A DNA stretch of 5,352 nucleotides, taken from NCBI GenBank assembly GCA_964424945.1, contig CAYRLB010000144.1, positions 1 through 5,352 of the forward strand, written 5' to 3'. Below, in pieces: positions 1 through 5,352 of the stretch. The DNA comes from WHSP01 sp964424945. GTDB taxonomy: Bacteria; Gemmatimonadota; Gemmatimonadetes; Longimicrobiales; Longimicrobiaceae. Made by a program: the position numbers and the translations under genes. Every line of letters starts with the position of its first letter. The stretch's first letter is position 1. The notes below the pieces were generated by a model. That model was not told where the DNA came from. It ran no database searches and saw only the letters and a list, made by a program, of their open reading frames with translations.

Positions 1-580
1 TGAGGTTGAGATCCACTTCAAGGATGCGATCCCGGTGCGTGTGGTGAACCCGTCCGCGGGCATCGACCACAGCGATCCGCTCAAGCTCTTCACCTATCTG
101 AATGAGCTTGGGGGGGAGCATGGGATCGGCCGCGTCGACATGGTCGAGAACCGCTTCGTGGGGATCAAGTCGCGTGGCGTCTACGAGACGCCAGCAGGTA
201 CGATCCTGTACCACGCGCTGCGTGACCTCGAGGGGATTGCGATGGACCGCGAGGTGCTGCGACTGCGGGATTCGCTTTCGCCCCGCTTCGCCGAGCTGAT
301 CTACAACGGGTTCTGGTACTCGCCGGAGATGGACTTCATCCGGGCTGCGTTCCAGCAGTCGGAGCACCTGATCGACGGTGCCGTGCGGGTCAGGCTTTAC
401 AAGGGCAACGTTACCATCCTGGGGCGTGAATCCCCGAGTTCGCTGTACGATCGGGAGCTTTCTTCGATGGACATCGAGGGGGGCTACGACCAGGAGGACG
501 CGCGCGGCTTCATCCGCATCAACACGCTGCGGCTGCGGGCGCACAAGCTGATCGTGCAGAAGACCGAGGACGGAGACTGA
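1..580 (+). CDS. argG: Argininosuccinate synthase, C-terminal half (5' end outside window)
   Basis: This is the C-terminal part of argininosuccinate synthase, the cytoplasmic enzyme that joins citrulline and aspartate using ATP in the penultimate step of arginine synthesis. The frame is open from base 2 at the left edge and closes with TGA at 578-580, giving about 192 codons of a protein that is usually about 400 residues, so roughly the first half is missing. Family hallmarks are plain: the HGIGRVDMVENRFVGIKSRG segment (about bases 119-178), directly followed by YETPAGTILYHA, then FAELIYNGFWYSPE and later ILGRESPSSLYD and the terminal INTLRLRAHKLI. These match the conserved second half of the common bacterial and eukaryotic ArgG family, which includes the C-terminal oligomerisation helix. 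A GTG at 35 is internal and is not the start. No argH follows; a terminator does, so argG appears to be the last gene of its transcription unit. Confidence 0.97.
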   Translation, partial: EVEIHFKDAIPVRVVNPSAGIDHSDPLKLFTYLNELGGEHGIGRVDMVENRFVGIKSRGVYETPAGTILYHALRDLEGIAMDREVLRLRDSLSPRFAELIYNGFWYSPEMDFIRAAFQQSEHLIDGAVRVRLYKGNVTILGRESPSSLYDRELSSMDIEGGYDQEDARGFIRINTLRLRAHKLIVQKTEDGD

Positions 581-623
581 CCGCTGTGTGACGGTCCGGT
601 TCCCGCGGGCCGATGAAGAACAG

Positions 624-660
624 AAGCCGCCGCTCCCGGATGAAGGGGCGGCGGCTTTTT
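624..660 (+). terminator. Rho-independent terminator after argG
   Basis: A 13-bp stem pairs 624-636 (AAGCCGCCGCTCC) with 645-657 (GGGGCGGCGGCTT). It has one G-U wobble and an 8-base loop (637-644), and the T-run at 656-660 overlaps the stem foot. It lies 44 bases past the argG stop, as expected for an intrinsic terminator. Read on the minus strand the same hairpin is followed by a moderately T-rich CTTCTGTTCTTC, so it may also stop transcription arriving from the convergent gene that ends at 732. That second role is less certain. Confidence 0.9.
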
Positions 661-731
661 ATCGGGCTACCGGCAGGTGTGGACGGCTCCCAGGCGGCTC
701 CGTCACGCCTCCCTCGAGCGAAAGAGGCTAG

Positions 732-1535
732 TCAAAGCGTATCCACGTCGGACACATGCCAGAATTCGTGGCGTGCGACCCCGGGCTGGGCGCGGGCTGC
801 TTCGCGCATTCCGTCGAGCTCCGCGCGCGTGATCGCGCCCCGCTCCACAAGGAGATCGGCTAGGCGGTCGACGAGGTTCGCATAGTAGCCGAGGGCCGCG
901 CGGTTGTTCTGCTCCTGGATCCGCCCGAGCTCGGCACGGACGCCCTCACTGATCTCGTGATCGACGAGCACCAGCCGGAACTTGATCCGGTCCTCGTACT
1001 CCGACCACTCCGCCACGCCGAGCCGCATCTCGCGAGGGGTGTTCTGAATCCCTCTTCGCACCACGGGAAAGCTCGTCCGGGTTCGGATCAGACGATTGAT
1101 GCGCGTGACGTCTGCGTGGGTCCCCACCATCTTCGCGAGAATCGTCAGACCATCTTCGATGACCTGCTCCCGGTATTCGTAGGGATGCAGCTCGATCGTG
1201 TCGAGGACGAGCGCTTCGAGGCTCAGCTCTTCCGCTTCGCGAAGGATGAGGCCATAGGTGTGGACGCCATCGGTCTCGCCATAGGAGTTCCAGGAGACCC
1301 TCCAGCGGCCGCCCTGCTCACCCGCGACCTCGGACCGGAGGGGGCTGTCGCCGATCGCCCGCAGTGTTACGGAGAGCCAGCGGTGTACCTCCGGATCGAC
1401 CGTCGACACCCACCCATGGAGCTCCTGCAGCTCACGTCCGGTATGCGGCGAACGGTCGACGGTCTGCCGCCGGACACGGACATTGACCGGCCTGCCATCC
1501 TCGATGTAGAGGTCGAGGGAACTCTCTGCGATCAT
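732..1535 (-). CDS. Conserved-looking protein of unknown function, 267 residues
   Basis: I do not recognise this family. The gene reads from ATG at 1535 to TGA at 732, with a GAGGT ribosome-binding sequence at 1544-1540, four bases upstream of the start. The product looks soluble: no signal peptide and no membrane segment. Residues 1-100 alternate charged and hydrophobic residues in a beta-rich pattern (SLDLYIEDGRPVNVRVRR near the start; WRVSWNSYGETDGVHTYGL at about 78-96). Residues 105-205 are mixed alpha/beta, with LDTIELHPYEYREQ (111-124), FPVVRRGIQNTPREMRLG (156-173) and a predicted strand IKFRLVLVDHEI. Residues 208-247 look helical, containing the repeated-leucine segment LVDRLADLLVERGAITRAEL, and the protein ends with FWHVSDVDTL. 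It lies 100 bases downstream of the other unknown gene on the same strand, so co-transcription is likely. The opposite-strand frame across this region has a poor composition rich in His, Arg and Pro and was rejected. Confidence 0.82.
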   Translation of the reverse strand: MIAESSLDLYIEDGRPVNVRVRRQTVDRSPHTGRELQELHGWVSTVDPEVHRWLSVTLRAIGDSPLRSEVAGEQGGRWRVSWNSYGETDGVHTYGLILREAEELSLEALVLDTIELHPYEYREQVIEDGLTILAKMVGTHADVTRINRLIRTRTSFPVVRRGIQNTPREMRLGVAEWSEYEDRIKFRLVLVDHEISEGVRAELGRIQEQNNRAALGYYANLVDRLADLLVERGAITRAELDGMREAARAQPGVARHEFWHVSDVDTL

Positions 1536-1635
1536 CGCGACCTCGGTTCAGCTTCTGACGGGCGATACCTCCGGGGACAGCGGAAACCTAATGCTGCAAA
1601 ATCGCTATCACCACTCCGGAGGAGGCTTCTGCCGG
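1536..1635 (-). other. Intergenic spacer between the two unknown genes
   Basis: This 100-base spacer separates two minus-strand genes. Apart from the GAGGT ribosome-binding sequence (1544-1540) for the downstream gene, I see no intrinsic terminator with a T-run and no convincing promoter pair. It contains only a short CTCCGGAG palindrome near 1615-1622. Read-through from the upstream gene is the simplest interpretation, but a weak internal promoter cannot be excluded by eye. Confidence 0.5.
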
Positions 1636-2181
1636 TCAACCTGCGGGCTCGGGATCCGGATCGTACAGCGTATCGGATAGTGCTTCGAGATACTCGGCTG
1701 TGCAGTACAGCCGGATCGCGCCGCGTTCTCCCGTGCGGATCCGTTCGCGCTCGAAGCAGACGAGTGCCTTCCTGGCGCAGAGACGTTCCAGGGCGGCGGC
1801 AGCGCGGACCGAATCCACCTGCTGTTCGTCACCGCGTGCGGAGCGCATCCAGCCGAGGTCGGCGGCGGCCTGTGACGCCGAAATCGCGTCATTCCCGGCA
1901 GCGGTCAGAAGATTGCCTCCGAATCGCGCGAGTAGGCGCTCCCGCTCGCGGATGAAGCGGAGAACGAGCTCCTCGTCCTGCGCCTGTCTCGTCTCGTCGC
2001 CGGCCTCTGCAACGAAGGCCCGCTCGAGGTGGCTCGAATCGAAACCCACGAGATCCCCCGGATCGCCATGCTGCCATCGACGAAACGCGAGCCGTTCAGC
2101 TTCCTGCGCGTCAGACGCGTCCAACAGATAGACCGTGCGTTGCCTCGCAACGACTTCAACGTGGAACTTCCTATCCGTCAT
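1636..2181 (-). CDS. Small protein of unknown function, possible winged-helix-like C-terminal region, 181 residues
   Basis: No family is recognised with confidence. I place the start at ATG 2181, which gives MTDRKFHVEVVARQ; a GAAGTGG sequence a few bases upstream could serve as a modest ribosome-binding site. The frame can be extended to a TTG at 2235, but those 18 extra residues (Cys, Gln and Pro rich) look non-coding and overlap the structured intergenic region. The stop is TGA at 1636-1638. Residues 1-35 form a strand-strand-helix pattern (FHVEVVARQRTVYLLDASDAQEAERLA) like the small domains that start many accessory proteins. A charged helix follows (about 66-87, EELVLRFIRERERLL). Residues 98-170 suggest a winged-helix arrangement: a helix beginning ISASQAAADLGW, a second long helix VRAAAALERLCARKALVCF, then a basic hairpin ERERIRTGERGAIRLY and a last helix. 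DNA binding is inferred from this pattern only. The product is acidic at the C-terminus (DPDPEPAG) and cytoplasmic. Confidence 0.75.
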   Translation of the reverse strand: MTDRKFHVEVVARQRTVYLLDASDAQEAERLAFRRWQHGDPGDLVGFDSSHLERAFVAEAGDETRQAQDEELVLRFIRERERLLARFGGNLLTAAGNDAISASQAAADLGWMRSARGDEQQVDSVRAAAALERLCARKALVCFERERIRTGERGAIRLYCTAEYLEALSDTLYDPDPEPAG

Positions 2182-2249
2182 CTGCCACTTCAGTTGCGGT
2201 TGATACAGCGGCCTGCATTCTCCCGCTGGGTGCAAGCCCCGTGCGCAGA

Positions 2250-2277
2250 GACCGCCCCTGCCGGTAGCAGGGCGGTC
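2250..2277. repeat. GC-rich inverted repeat / hairpin without T-run
   Basis: The arms GACCGCCCCTGC (2250-2261) and GCAGGGCGGTC (2267-2277) pair over 11 bp with a single bulged C and a five-base loop CGGTA. Neither side is followed by a T-run, so it is not a standard intrinsic terminator in either direction. It sits between divergent promoters, where an RNA leader structure or a protein-binding inverted repeat would both be plausible. The structure is directly visible; its role is not known. Confidence 0.7.
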
Positions 2278-2301
2278 GCCACCGGATCTGTCGTGCTCCC
2301 G

Positions 2302-2321
2302 CCGACGTCGGAGGTACCTCC
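2302..2321. promoter_or_regulatory. Two abutting perfect palindromes, candidate operator
   Basis: CCGACGTCGG (2302-2311) is a perfect 10-bp palindrome. GGAGGTACCTCC (2310-2321) is a perfect 12-bp palindrome that shares two bases with the first. They lie 36 bases before the glycosyltransferase start and 120 bases before the divergent gene start, a reasonable position for binding of a dimeric regulator. No known operator consensus is recognised, and GC-rich DNA produces some palindromes by chance. Confidence 0.4.
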
Positions 2322-2357
2322 TGGCGACATCGCTCCCGTTCGGAAGATGGCCTGCCG

Positions 2358-3509
2358 ATGACGTTCCTCTCCTGGTTCGCCCTCCTCGCCCTCCTGATCA
2401 CTGCGGGAGGAGCGCTCGAAATCGCGATCGGCTCGCGCCGCATCGCCTTTCTACGGGACATCACGCCGCTGCCTCGAGAGCGTCTGCCCCGGGTGAGCAT
2501 CGTCGTTGCCGCACGGAATGAGGCAGCAGGAATCAGGCAATCGCTCGAGTCGCTGCTGCTTCAGGAGCATCTCGATTTTGACGTCATCGTAGTCAACGAC
2601 CGCTCGGAAGATGACACCGGGCGCATCGCCAGGGAGCTCGCCGCGGGCGAACCCAGGCTGCGGGTCGTGGATGTAGATGAACTGCCGGATGGATGGCTGG
2701 GGAAGAATCATGCGATGCAGAAGGGTGCGTCCCAGGCAGCCACGGAATGGATTCTCTTCACGGATGGCGATGTGGTCATGGAGCCACTCGCCGTCGCGCG
2801 TGCGCTCAGTTATGCGGAGGGGGAGGGGCTCGACATGCTCGCTGTCGCGCCAGAGCTGCAGATGCCGACGGCGCTGGCGAATCTCTTTGCGGGCACCTTC
2901 GTTCTTCTCTTCTACCAGTACTCCCGGCCCTGGCTGGCACGGCGACCATCGAGCAGTCGCCACATCGGTGTGGGTGCATTCAATCTCGTGCGCAGCTCCG
3001 CATACCGCGCCGTCGGCGGCCATGCGCGCATCCGGCTCCGCCCCGATGATGACATGGCGCTGGGAAAGGTCATCAAGTGCGCGGGATTCGCGCAGGATGC
3101 GCTGCATGGGACCGAACAGGTCCGGGTGACATGGTACGACTCGCTCGGGGAAGCGGTGGTGGGACTGGAGAAGAACTCCTTTACCGGCCTCAAATATTCC
3201 ATCGCCGCGGTGGCAGCGACCTGCCTGGCACTGCTTGCGTTCGGAATCGGGCCCTGGTTGGCGGTTTTCGTGACGACCGGGACCGCACGCCTTCTCTTTC
3301 TGGGGTGCGTTCTTACCTCGATCGCCGCCTATCTGGATACCACGCGCAGCTCTGGCGCCGACCCGCGCTTCGCCCCCGCCTTTCCGATCGCGCTTCTCGT
3401 CTTCTGCTACATCATCGTGAGGGCGGCGTGGCTTGCAACTACGCGGGGGGAGGTTCGGTGGAGAGGCCGTGCGTACCCGCTCGATGAGCTGCGGCGGAAC
3501 CGGCTCTGA
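2358..3509 (+). CDS. Membrane-associated family 2 glycosyltransferase
   Basis: The 383-residue product is a GT-A fold glycosyltransferase of family 2, which transfers a sugar from a nucleotide-sugar donor, acting at the cytoplasmic face of the membrane. An N-terminal membrane helix (about residues 2-20) precedes the catalytic domain, which opens with RVSIVVAARNE (45-55). Donor-binding acids are VNDRSEDD (79-86) and the DxD-type TDGD (135-138). GVGAFNLVRSSAYRAVGGH (204-222) and the RPDDDMALG segment (228-236) supply acceptor-site and catalytic-base features. Three further hydrophobic helices follow at about 282-303, 305-325 and 343-362, and a WRGRAY motif (368-373) closes the protein. This layout, with GWLGKNHA at 112-119, resembles the HpnB (hopanoid-associated) and CrtQ/CruC-like (carotenoid) glycosyltransferases, so a lipid or isoprenoid acceptor is plausible but not shown. 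ATG 2358 is preferred because it begins the membrane helix and follows GGAAG at 2342-2346. No pathway genes adjoin it on the same strand. Confidence 0.92.
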   Translation: MTFLSWFALLALLITAGGALEIAIGSRRIAFLRDITPLPRERLPRVSIVVAARNEAAGIRQSLESLLLQEHLDFDVIVVNDRSEDDTGRIARELAAGEPRLRVVDVDELPDGWLGKNHAMQKGASQAATEWILFTDGDVVMEPLAVARALSYAEGEGLDMLAVAPELQMPTALANLFAGTFVLLFYQYSRPWLARRPSSSRHIGVGAFNLVRSSAYRAVGGHARIRLRPDDDMALGKVIKCAGFAQDALHGTEQVRVTWYDSLGEAVVGLEKNSFTGLKYSIAAVAATCLALLAFGIGPWLAVFVTTGTARLLFLGCVLTSIAAYLDTTRSSGADPRFAPAFPIALLVFCYIIVRAAWLATTRGEVRWRGRAYPLDELRRNRL

Positions 3510-3535
3510 CGACCGGATGCACCCAGCTCCCGGCT
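3510..3535. other. Short convergent gap without visible terminator
   Basis: Only 26 bases separate the stop codons of two convergent genes. I see no hairpin with T-run here for either direction. A direct repeat CCGGCTCT (3500-3507 and 3530-3537) overlaps both gene ends but has no evident role. Transcripts from the two strands probably overlap at their 3' ends, or end by a factor-dependent mechanism. Confidence 0.45.
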
Positions 3536-4180
3536 CTACCCCGCGATCGCCTCCTGGACCATCGTCACGATCCGAAGCAGAACAGGCAGCGCGATCAGGA
3601 ACCAGAGACTGCGCAGGCCCAGATTGCCATACGCCGCACCGAAAGTGAATCGATCGGTGCGCAGCGCCTCACCCATCCGCGAGAGGTCCGGGAAGAAGCG
3701 CGGGGGCGGTCGGTAGCTTTCGAACTGCCCCGGAAAGACCATCCGCAGCTCCTCTTCTTCGGATCGCATCGTCGGGTAGTAGACGCCGACCACGAGAAGG
3801 AGGAAGAGAGCGATGCCCACCGCCGGATTCCCGATCGTCAGGAAGTAGGAGAAGAGGAAGGCGAGACTTCCCAGGTACAGCGGATGACGGACGAGGACAT
3901 AGATCCCGACCGCCGTGATCTCCTGGTTCTTCCGCAGGTTGCCCGATCCCCAGAGCCGGATTCCGACGCCGGTGAGCATCAGTATCCAGGCCACCCAGAA
4001 GCGCCATCCTGACGACGGATCGAGCAGATCGGCGGGCGCGGCGCCAGTTCCCAGCGAATGTGCGAGCGCCGCAAGGACGATGATCGCGGTCAGGATCGGC
4101 CGGCGCCGATGAATCCACCGGATTGTCCGCCAGTTGCTGCCGAGAGTCTCGTCCCAGCGAGCGGTTACATTTTCCCCCAA
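3536..4180 (-). CDS. Membrane methyltransferase, isoprenylcysteine carboxyl methyltransferase / phospholipid methyltransferase-like
   Basis: The 214-residue product belongs to the multi-membrane-helix methyltransferases that include eukaryotic ICMT and bacterial NnrU/PEMT relatives, which use S-adenosylmethionine. The signature is visible: GIYVLVRHPLYLGSLAF (92-108), where the VRHP-YLG motif contacts the cofactor, followed by RSEEEELRMVFPGQFESYRPPPRFFP (139-164), with the conserved paired acids, the F/Y-ExY element and the R-P ending. Hydrophobic helices lie at about 28-45, 60-78, 104-117 and 119-136. A C-terminal extension of about 50 residues adds one more predicted helix (187-205), beyond where many relatives end. 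The start is TTG at 4180, five bases after the dnaN TAG; no ATG or GTG start fits before the first helix, and a GGA about ten bases upstream may serve for binding. The spacing suggests an operon with dnaN and possible translational coupling. The substrate cannot be read from the sequence; bacteria lack the prenylated CAAX proteins used by ICMT. The gene ends 26 bases from the convergent glycosyltransferase stop. Confidence 0.9.
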   Translation of the reverse strand: MGENVTARWDETLGSNWRTIRWIHRRRPILTAIIVLAALAHSLGTGAAPADLLDPSSGWRFWVAWILMLTGVGIRLWGSGNLRKNQEITAVGIYVLVRHPLYLGSLAFLFSYFLTIGNPAVGIALFLLLVVGVYYPTMRSEEEELRMVFPGQFESYRPPPRFFPDLSRMGEALRTDRFTFGAAYGNLGLRSLWFLIALPVLLRIVTMVQEAIAG

Positions 4181-4185
4181 GAGAG

Positions 4186-5292
4186 CTATTCCAGAAGGCG
4201 CAGGGGCATGACGAGGCAGAGGAAGTCAGGGACATCCTCATTGCCCAGGGGCTCGATCGTCGCAGCGCGCTCCGGTGCCTTGAAGGTGAACTTCACCTCG
4301 TCCGTCGGCATGTAGCGGAGGAGCTCCAGCAGGTAGTTGGCGTTGAATCCGATCTCGATCGGATCGCCGTCGTACTCGACCGGAAGCTCTTCCGAACCTT
4401 CGCCAAGATCGGGCGTCTGCACCGAGAACTTCATCATCGGGCCGCCGACCGAAAGCCGGATCCGGTGGGTCTGGTCCGAGGCTACGATCGCCATCCGCCG
4501 GATCGCACCCGTAAGTGCCGCCTTGTCGGCGATCAGGATCTTGTCGTTGTCCTTCGGGATGACCTGCTCATAATTCGGATAGGGTCCTTCGATGAGCCGG
4601 GTATAGATCTGCACACTTCCGCCGCGGAAGCCGAGATGGTTCTCGGATCTCGCGATCTCCACCTCTTCGTCCGGCTTGAAGAGCTTCTGGACCTGCTGCA
4701 GCGCCTTCGGCGGCACGATGAGCTCGCCCTCGCCGCCCCCGCCCGCCCTCGCGATCGTCATCTTCGCCAGGCGGTGCCCGTTCGTCGCCACCATGCGCAT
4801 CTCATCGCCACGGAGCTCCCACAGAACCCCGTTCAGAATCGGCCGCGTCTCCTCGGTCGAAACCGCGAAAGACACATGCGAGATCAGCTGGTTCAGCTCG
4901 CGCCCTCCGATCTTCCAGCTATCGTCGAAAGAAACCGACGGGAAGGCGGGGAACTCATCCTTGGCGAGGCCGTTGAGCCTGAATCTGGATCGACCGCTGC
5001 TGATCAGCACAGCATCTCCCTGCGTCGTCAGCCCGACCGGGGCAGGGGGAAGCTCACGGGCGATCTCCGCGAGTTTGCGTGCAGGAGCGGTGATCGAGCC
5101 GCCCGCCTCGATGTCGGCAGGCACCCGGATCGAAACTGCAGTGTCCAGGTCGGTTCCGCTCAACCGCAGCCCCCCATCCTCCGTTTCGAGGAGGATGTTC
5201 GAGAGCACGGGAAGGGTCGTCCGTGTCGGGATGCTGCCCGCCACGGCCGCGAGACCTTCCTGGAGCTTTTCGCGCGTGATGCTGACTTTCAT
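4186..5292 (-). CDS. dnaN: DNA polymerase III subunit beta (sliding clamp)
   Basis: DnaN forms the ring-shaped dimer that holds DNA polymerase III, and many repair proteins, on DNA. The 368-residue length is normal (E. coli 366) and fits three repeated clamp domains at about 1-118, 127-246 and 247-368. Typical segments are MKVSITREKL at the start, TTLPVLSNILLE (25-36), FPAFP (114-118), VATNGHRLA (168-176), RLIEGPYPNYEQVIP (232-246), FNANYLLELL (316-325) and the C-terminal LVMPLRL (360-366). The NGHRL and MPLRL elements line the hydrophobic pocket that binds clamp-interaction peptides. Two variations are seen: TNGHR where TDGHR is common, and MPLRL-LE where many bacteria end in MPMRL. The ATG at 5292 is the only available start, since an in-frame TAG lies at 5337-5335 with no start codon between. 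No Shine-Dalgarno sequence precedes it. The next gene downstream is the methyltransferase, not recF. Confidence 0.98.
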   Translation of the reverse strand: MKVSITREKLQEGLAAVAGSIPTRTTLPVLSNILLETEDGGLRLSGTDLDTAVSIRVPADIEAGGSITAPARKLAEIARELPPAPVGLTTQGDAVLISSGRSRFRLNGLAKDEFPAFPSVSFDDSWKIGGRELNQLISHVSFAVSTEETRPILNGVLWELRGDEMRMVATNGHRLAKMTIARAGGGGEGELIVPPKALQQVQKLFKPDEEVEIARSENHLGFRGGSVQIYTRLIEGPYPNYEQVIPKDNDKILIADKAALTGAIRRMAIVASDQTHRIRLSVGGPMMKFSVQTPDLGEGSEELPVEYDGDPIEIGFNANYLLELLRYMPTDEVKFTFKAPERAATIEPLGNEDVPDFLCLVMPLRLLE

Positions 5293-5352
5293 GGTCTGGT
5301 CTGGCCCGGTGATATGGTTTTCAACCGAGAAGCTCTACGAGCACGTTAATTA
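5293..5352 (-). promoter_or_regulatory. Region upstream of dnaN
   Basis: The 60 bases before the dnaN start include an AT-richer edge (ending TTAATTA on the plus strand at 5346-5352) and a TTGAAAACCATATC stretch (minus strand, about 5324-5311) that could contribute to a promoter, though no -35/-10 pair with normal spacing is convincing. Just before the ATG lies a CCAGACCAGACC repeat (5304-5293) in place of a ribosome-binding sequence. The window ends before the neighbouring gene, so I cannot tell whether dnaA or an origin lies beyond. Confidence 0.3.

Larger units (their letters stand above)
2182..2357. promoter_or_regulatory. Divergent intergenic region with hairpin and palindromes
   Basis: This 176-base region separates the divergent starts of the unknown gene pair (minus) and the glycosyltransferase (plus), so it must hold promoters for at least one and probably both units. 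I could not pick out a convincing -35/-10 pair on either strand. It does hold an imperfect 11-bp hairpin and two abutting palindromes, listed separately. A 7-bp inverted repeat (2275-2281 with 2322-2328) also brackets the palindromes. A purine-rich GGAAG at 2342-2346 lies 11 bases before the glycosyltransferase ATG and is its likely ribosome-binding site, with rather long spacing. Confidence 0.55.

Noticed and set aside
692..710. Weak hairpin AGGCG/CGCCT between argG and the unknown gene
   Set aside because: Only five base pairs and no T-run; the strong hairpin at 624-657 explains termination here.
957..1955. 332-codon open frame on the plus strand crossing both unknown minus-strand genes
   Set aside because: It spans two genes and their spacer, has shadow-like composition ending in Arg/Ser/Pro-rich sequence, and lacks a ribosome-binding site. 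The minus-strand frames have natural protein composition and a ribosome-binding sequence.
2182..2235. Extension of the small unknown gene to a TTG start at 2235
   Set aside because: The 18 added residues look non-coding, and the ATG at 2181 directly begins a folded-looking strand.
2451..3107. 218-codon open frame on the minus strand inside the glycosyltransferase
   Set aside because: It is antisense to a gene with clear family 2 glycosyltransferase motifs; its composition is that of a mirror frame.
3500..3537. Direct repeat CCGGCTCT at both ends of the convergent gap
   Set aside because: Eight bases of GC-rich sequence overlapping two coding ends is expected by chance; no attachment site or mobile gene accompanies it.
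4123..5349. 408-codon open frame on the plus strand opposite dnaN
   Set aside because: It lies antisense to an unmistakable dnaN, and its composition (very rich in Arg, His, Leu and Asp) is the usual mirror of a high-GC gene. No domain is recognisable.
1..5352. Possible mobile element, CRISPR array, toxin-antitoxin or defence locus
   Set aside because: No transposase, integrase, terminal repeats, spaced repeats or recognisable toxin or nuclease motif was seen; composition looks even across the window.

Overview
The window is a compact, high-GC stretch of bacterial chromosome carrying six protein-coding genes and no RNA genes, mobile elements or CRISPR. Genes are densely packed on both strands. 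Two housekeeping genes anchor it: the 3' half of argG (argininosuccinate synthase) at the left edge and a complete dnaN (DNA polymerase III beta clamp) at the right. The high GC, the dnaN sequence style and the two unrecognised proteins would fit Gemmatimonadota or another high-GC, poorly sampled phylum. That is an impression only; nothing here proves the lineage.

Layout, left to right. (1) Bases 1-580, plus strand: argG C-terminal half, then a strong intrinsic terminator at about 624-660. (2) Bases 732-2181, minus strand: two consecutive genes of unknown function, probably one transcription unit. The upstream one (1636-2181) encodes a small protein with a possible C-terminal winged-helix-like region. 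The downstream one (732-1535) encodes a 267-residue soluble protein. (3) Bases 2182-2357: a divergent intergenic region holding a long hairpin and two abutting perfect palindromes. (4) Bases 2358-3509, plus strand: a membrane-bound family 2 glycosyltransferase. (5) Bases 3536-4180, minus strand: a membrane methyltransferase of the isoprenylcysteine carboxyl methyltransferase type. It converges on the glycosyltransferase and starts 5 bases after the dnaN stop. (6) Bases 4186-5292, minus strand: dnaN.

How the genes relate. argG makes argininosuccinate for arginine synthesis and appears to end its own transcription unit. dnaN and the methyltransferase are very likely co-transcribed and possibly translationally coupled, although no functional link is obvious; recF, the common gene after dnaN, is not there. 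The glycosyltransferase and methyltransferase are both predicted membrane enzymes of types that can act on lipid or isoprenoid substrates. They lie on opposite strands, so a shared pathway is only a guess. I did not find clear evidence of a new defence or mobile system. The least explained parts are the pair of unknown genes and the structured divergent intergenic region next to them.
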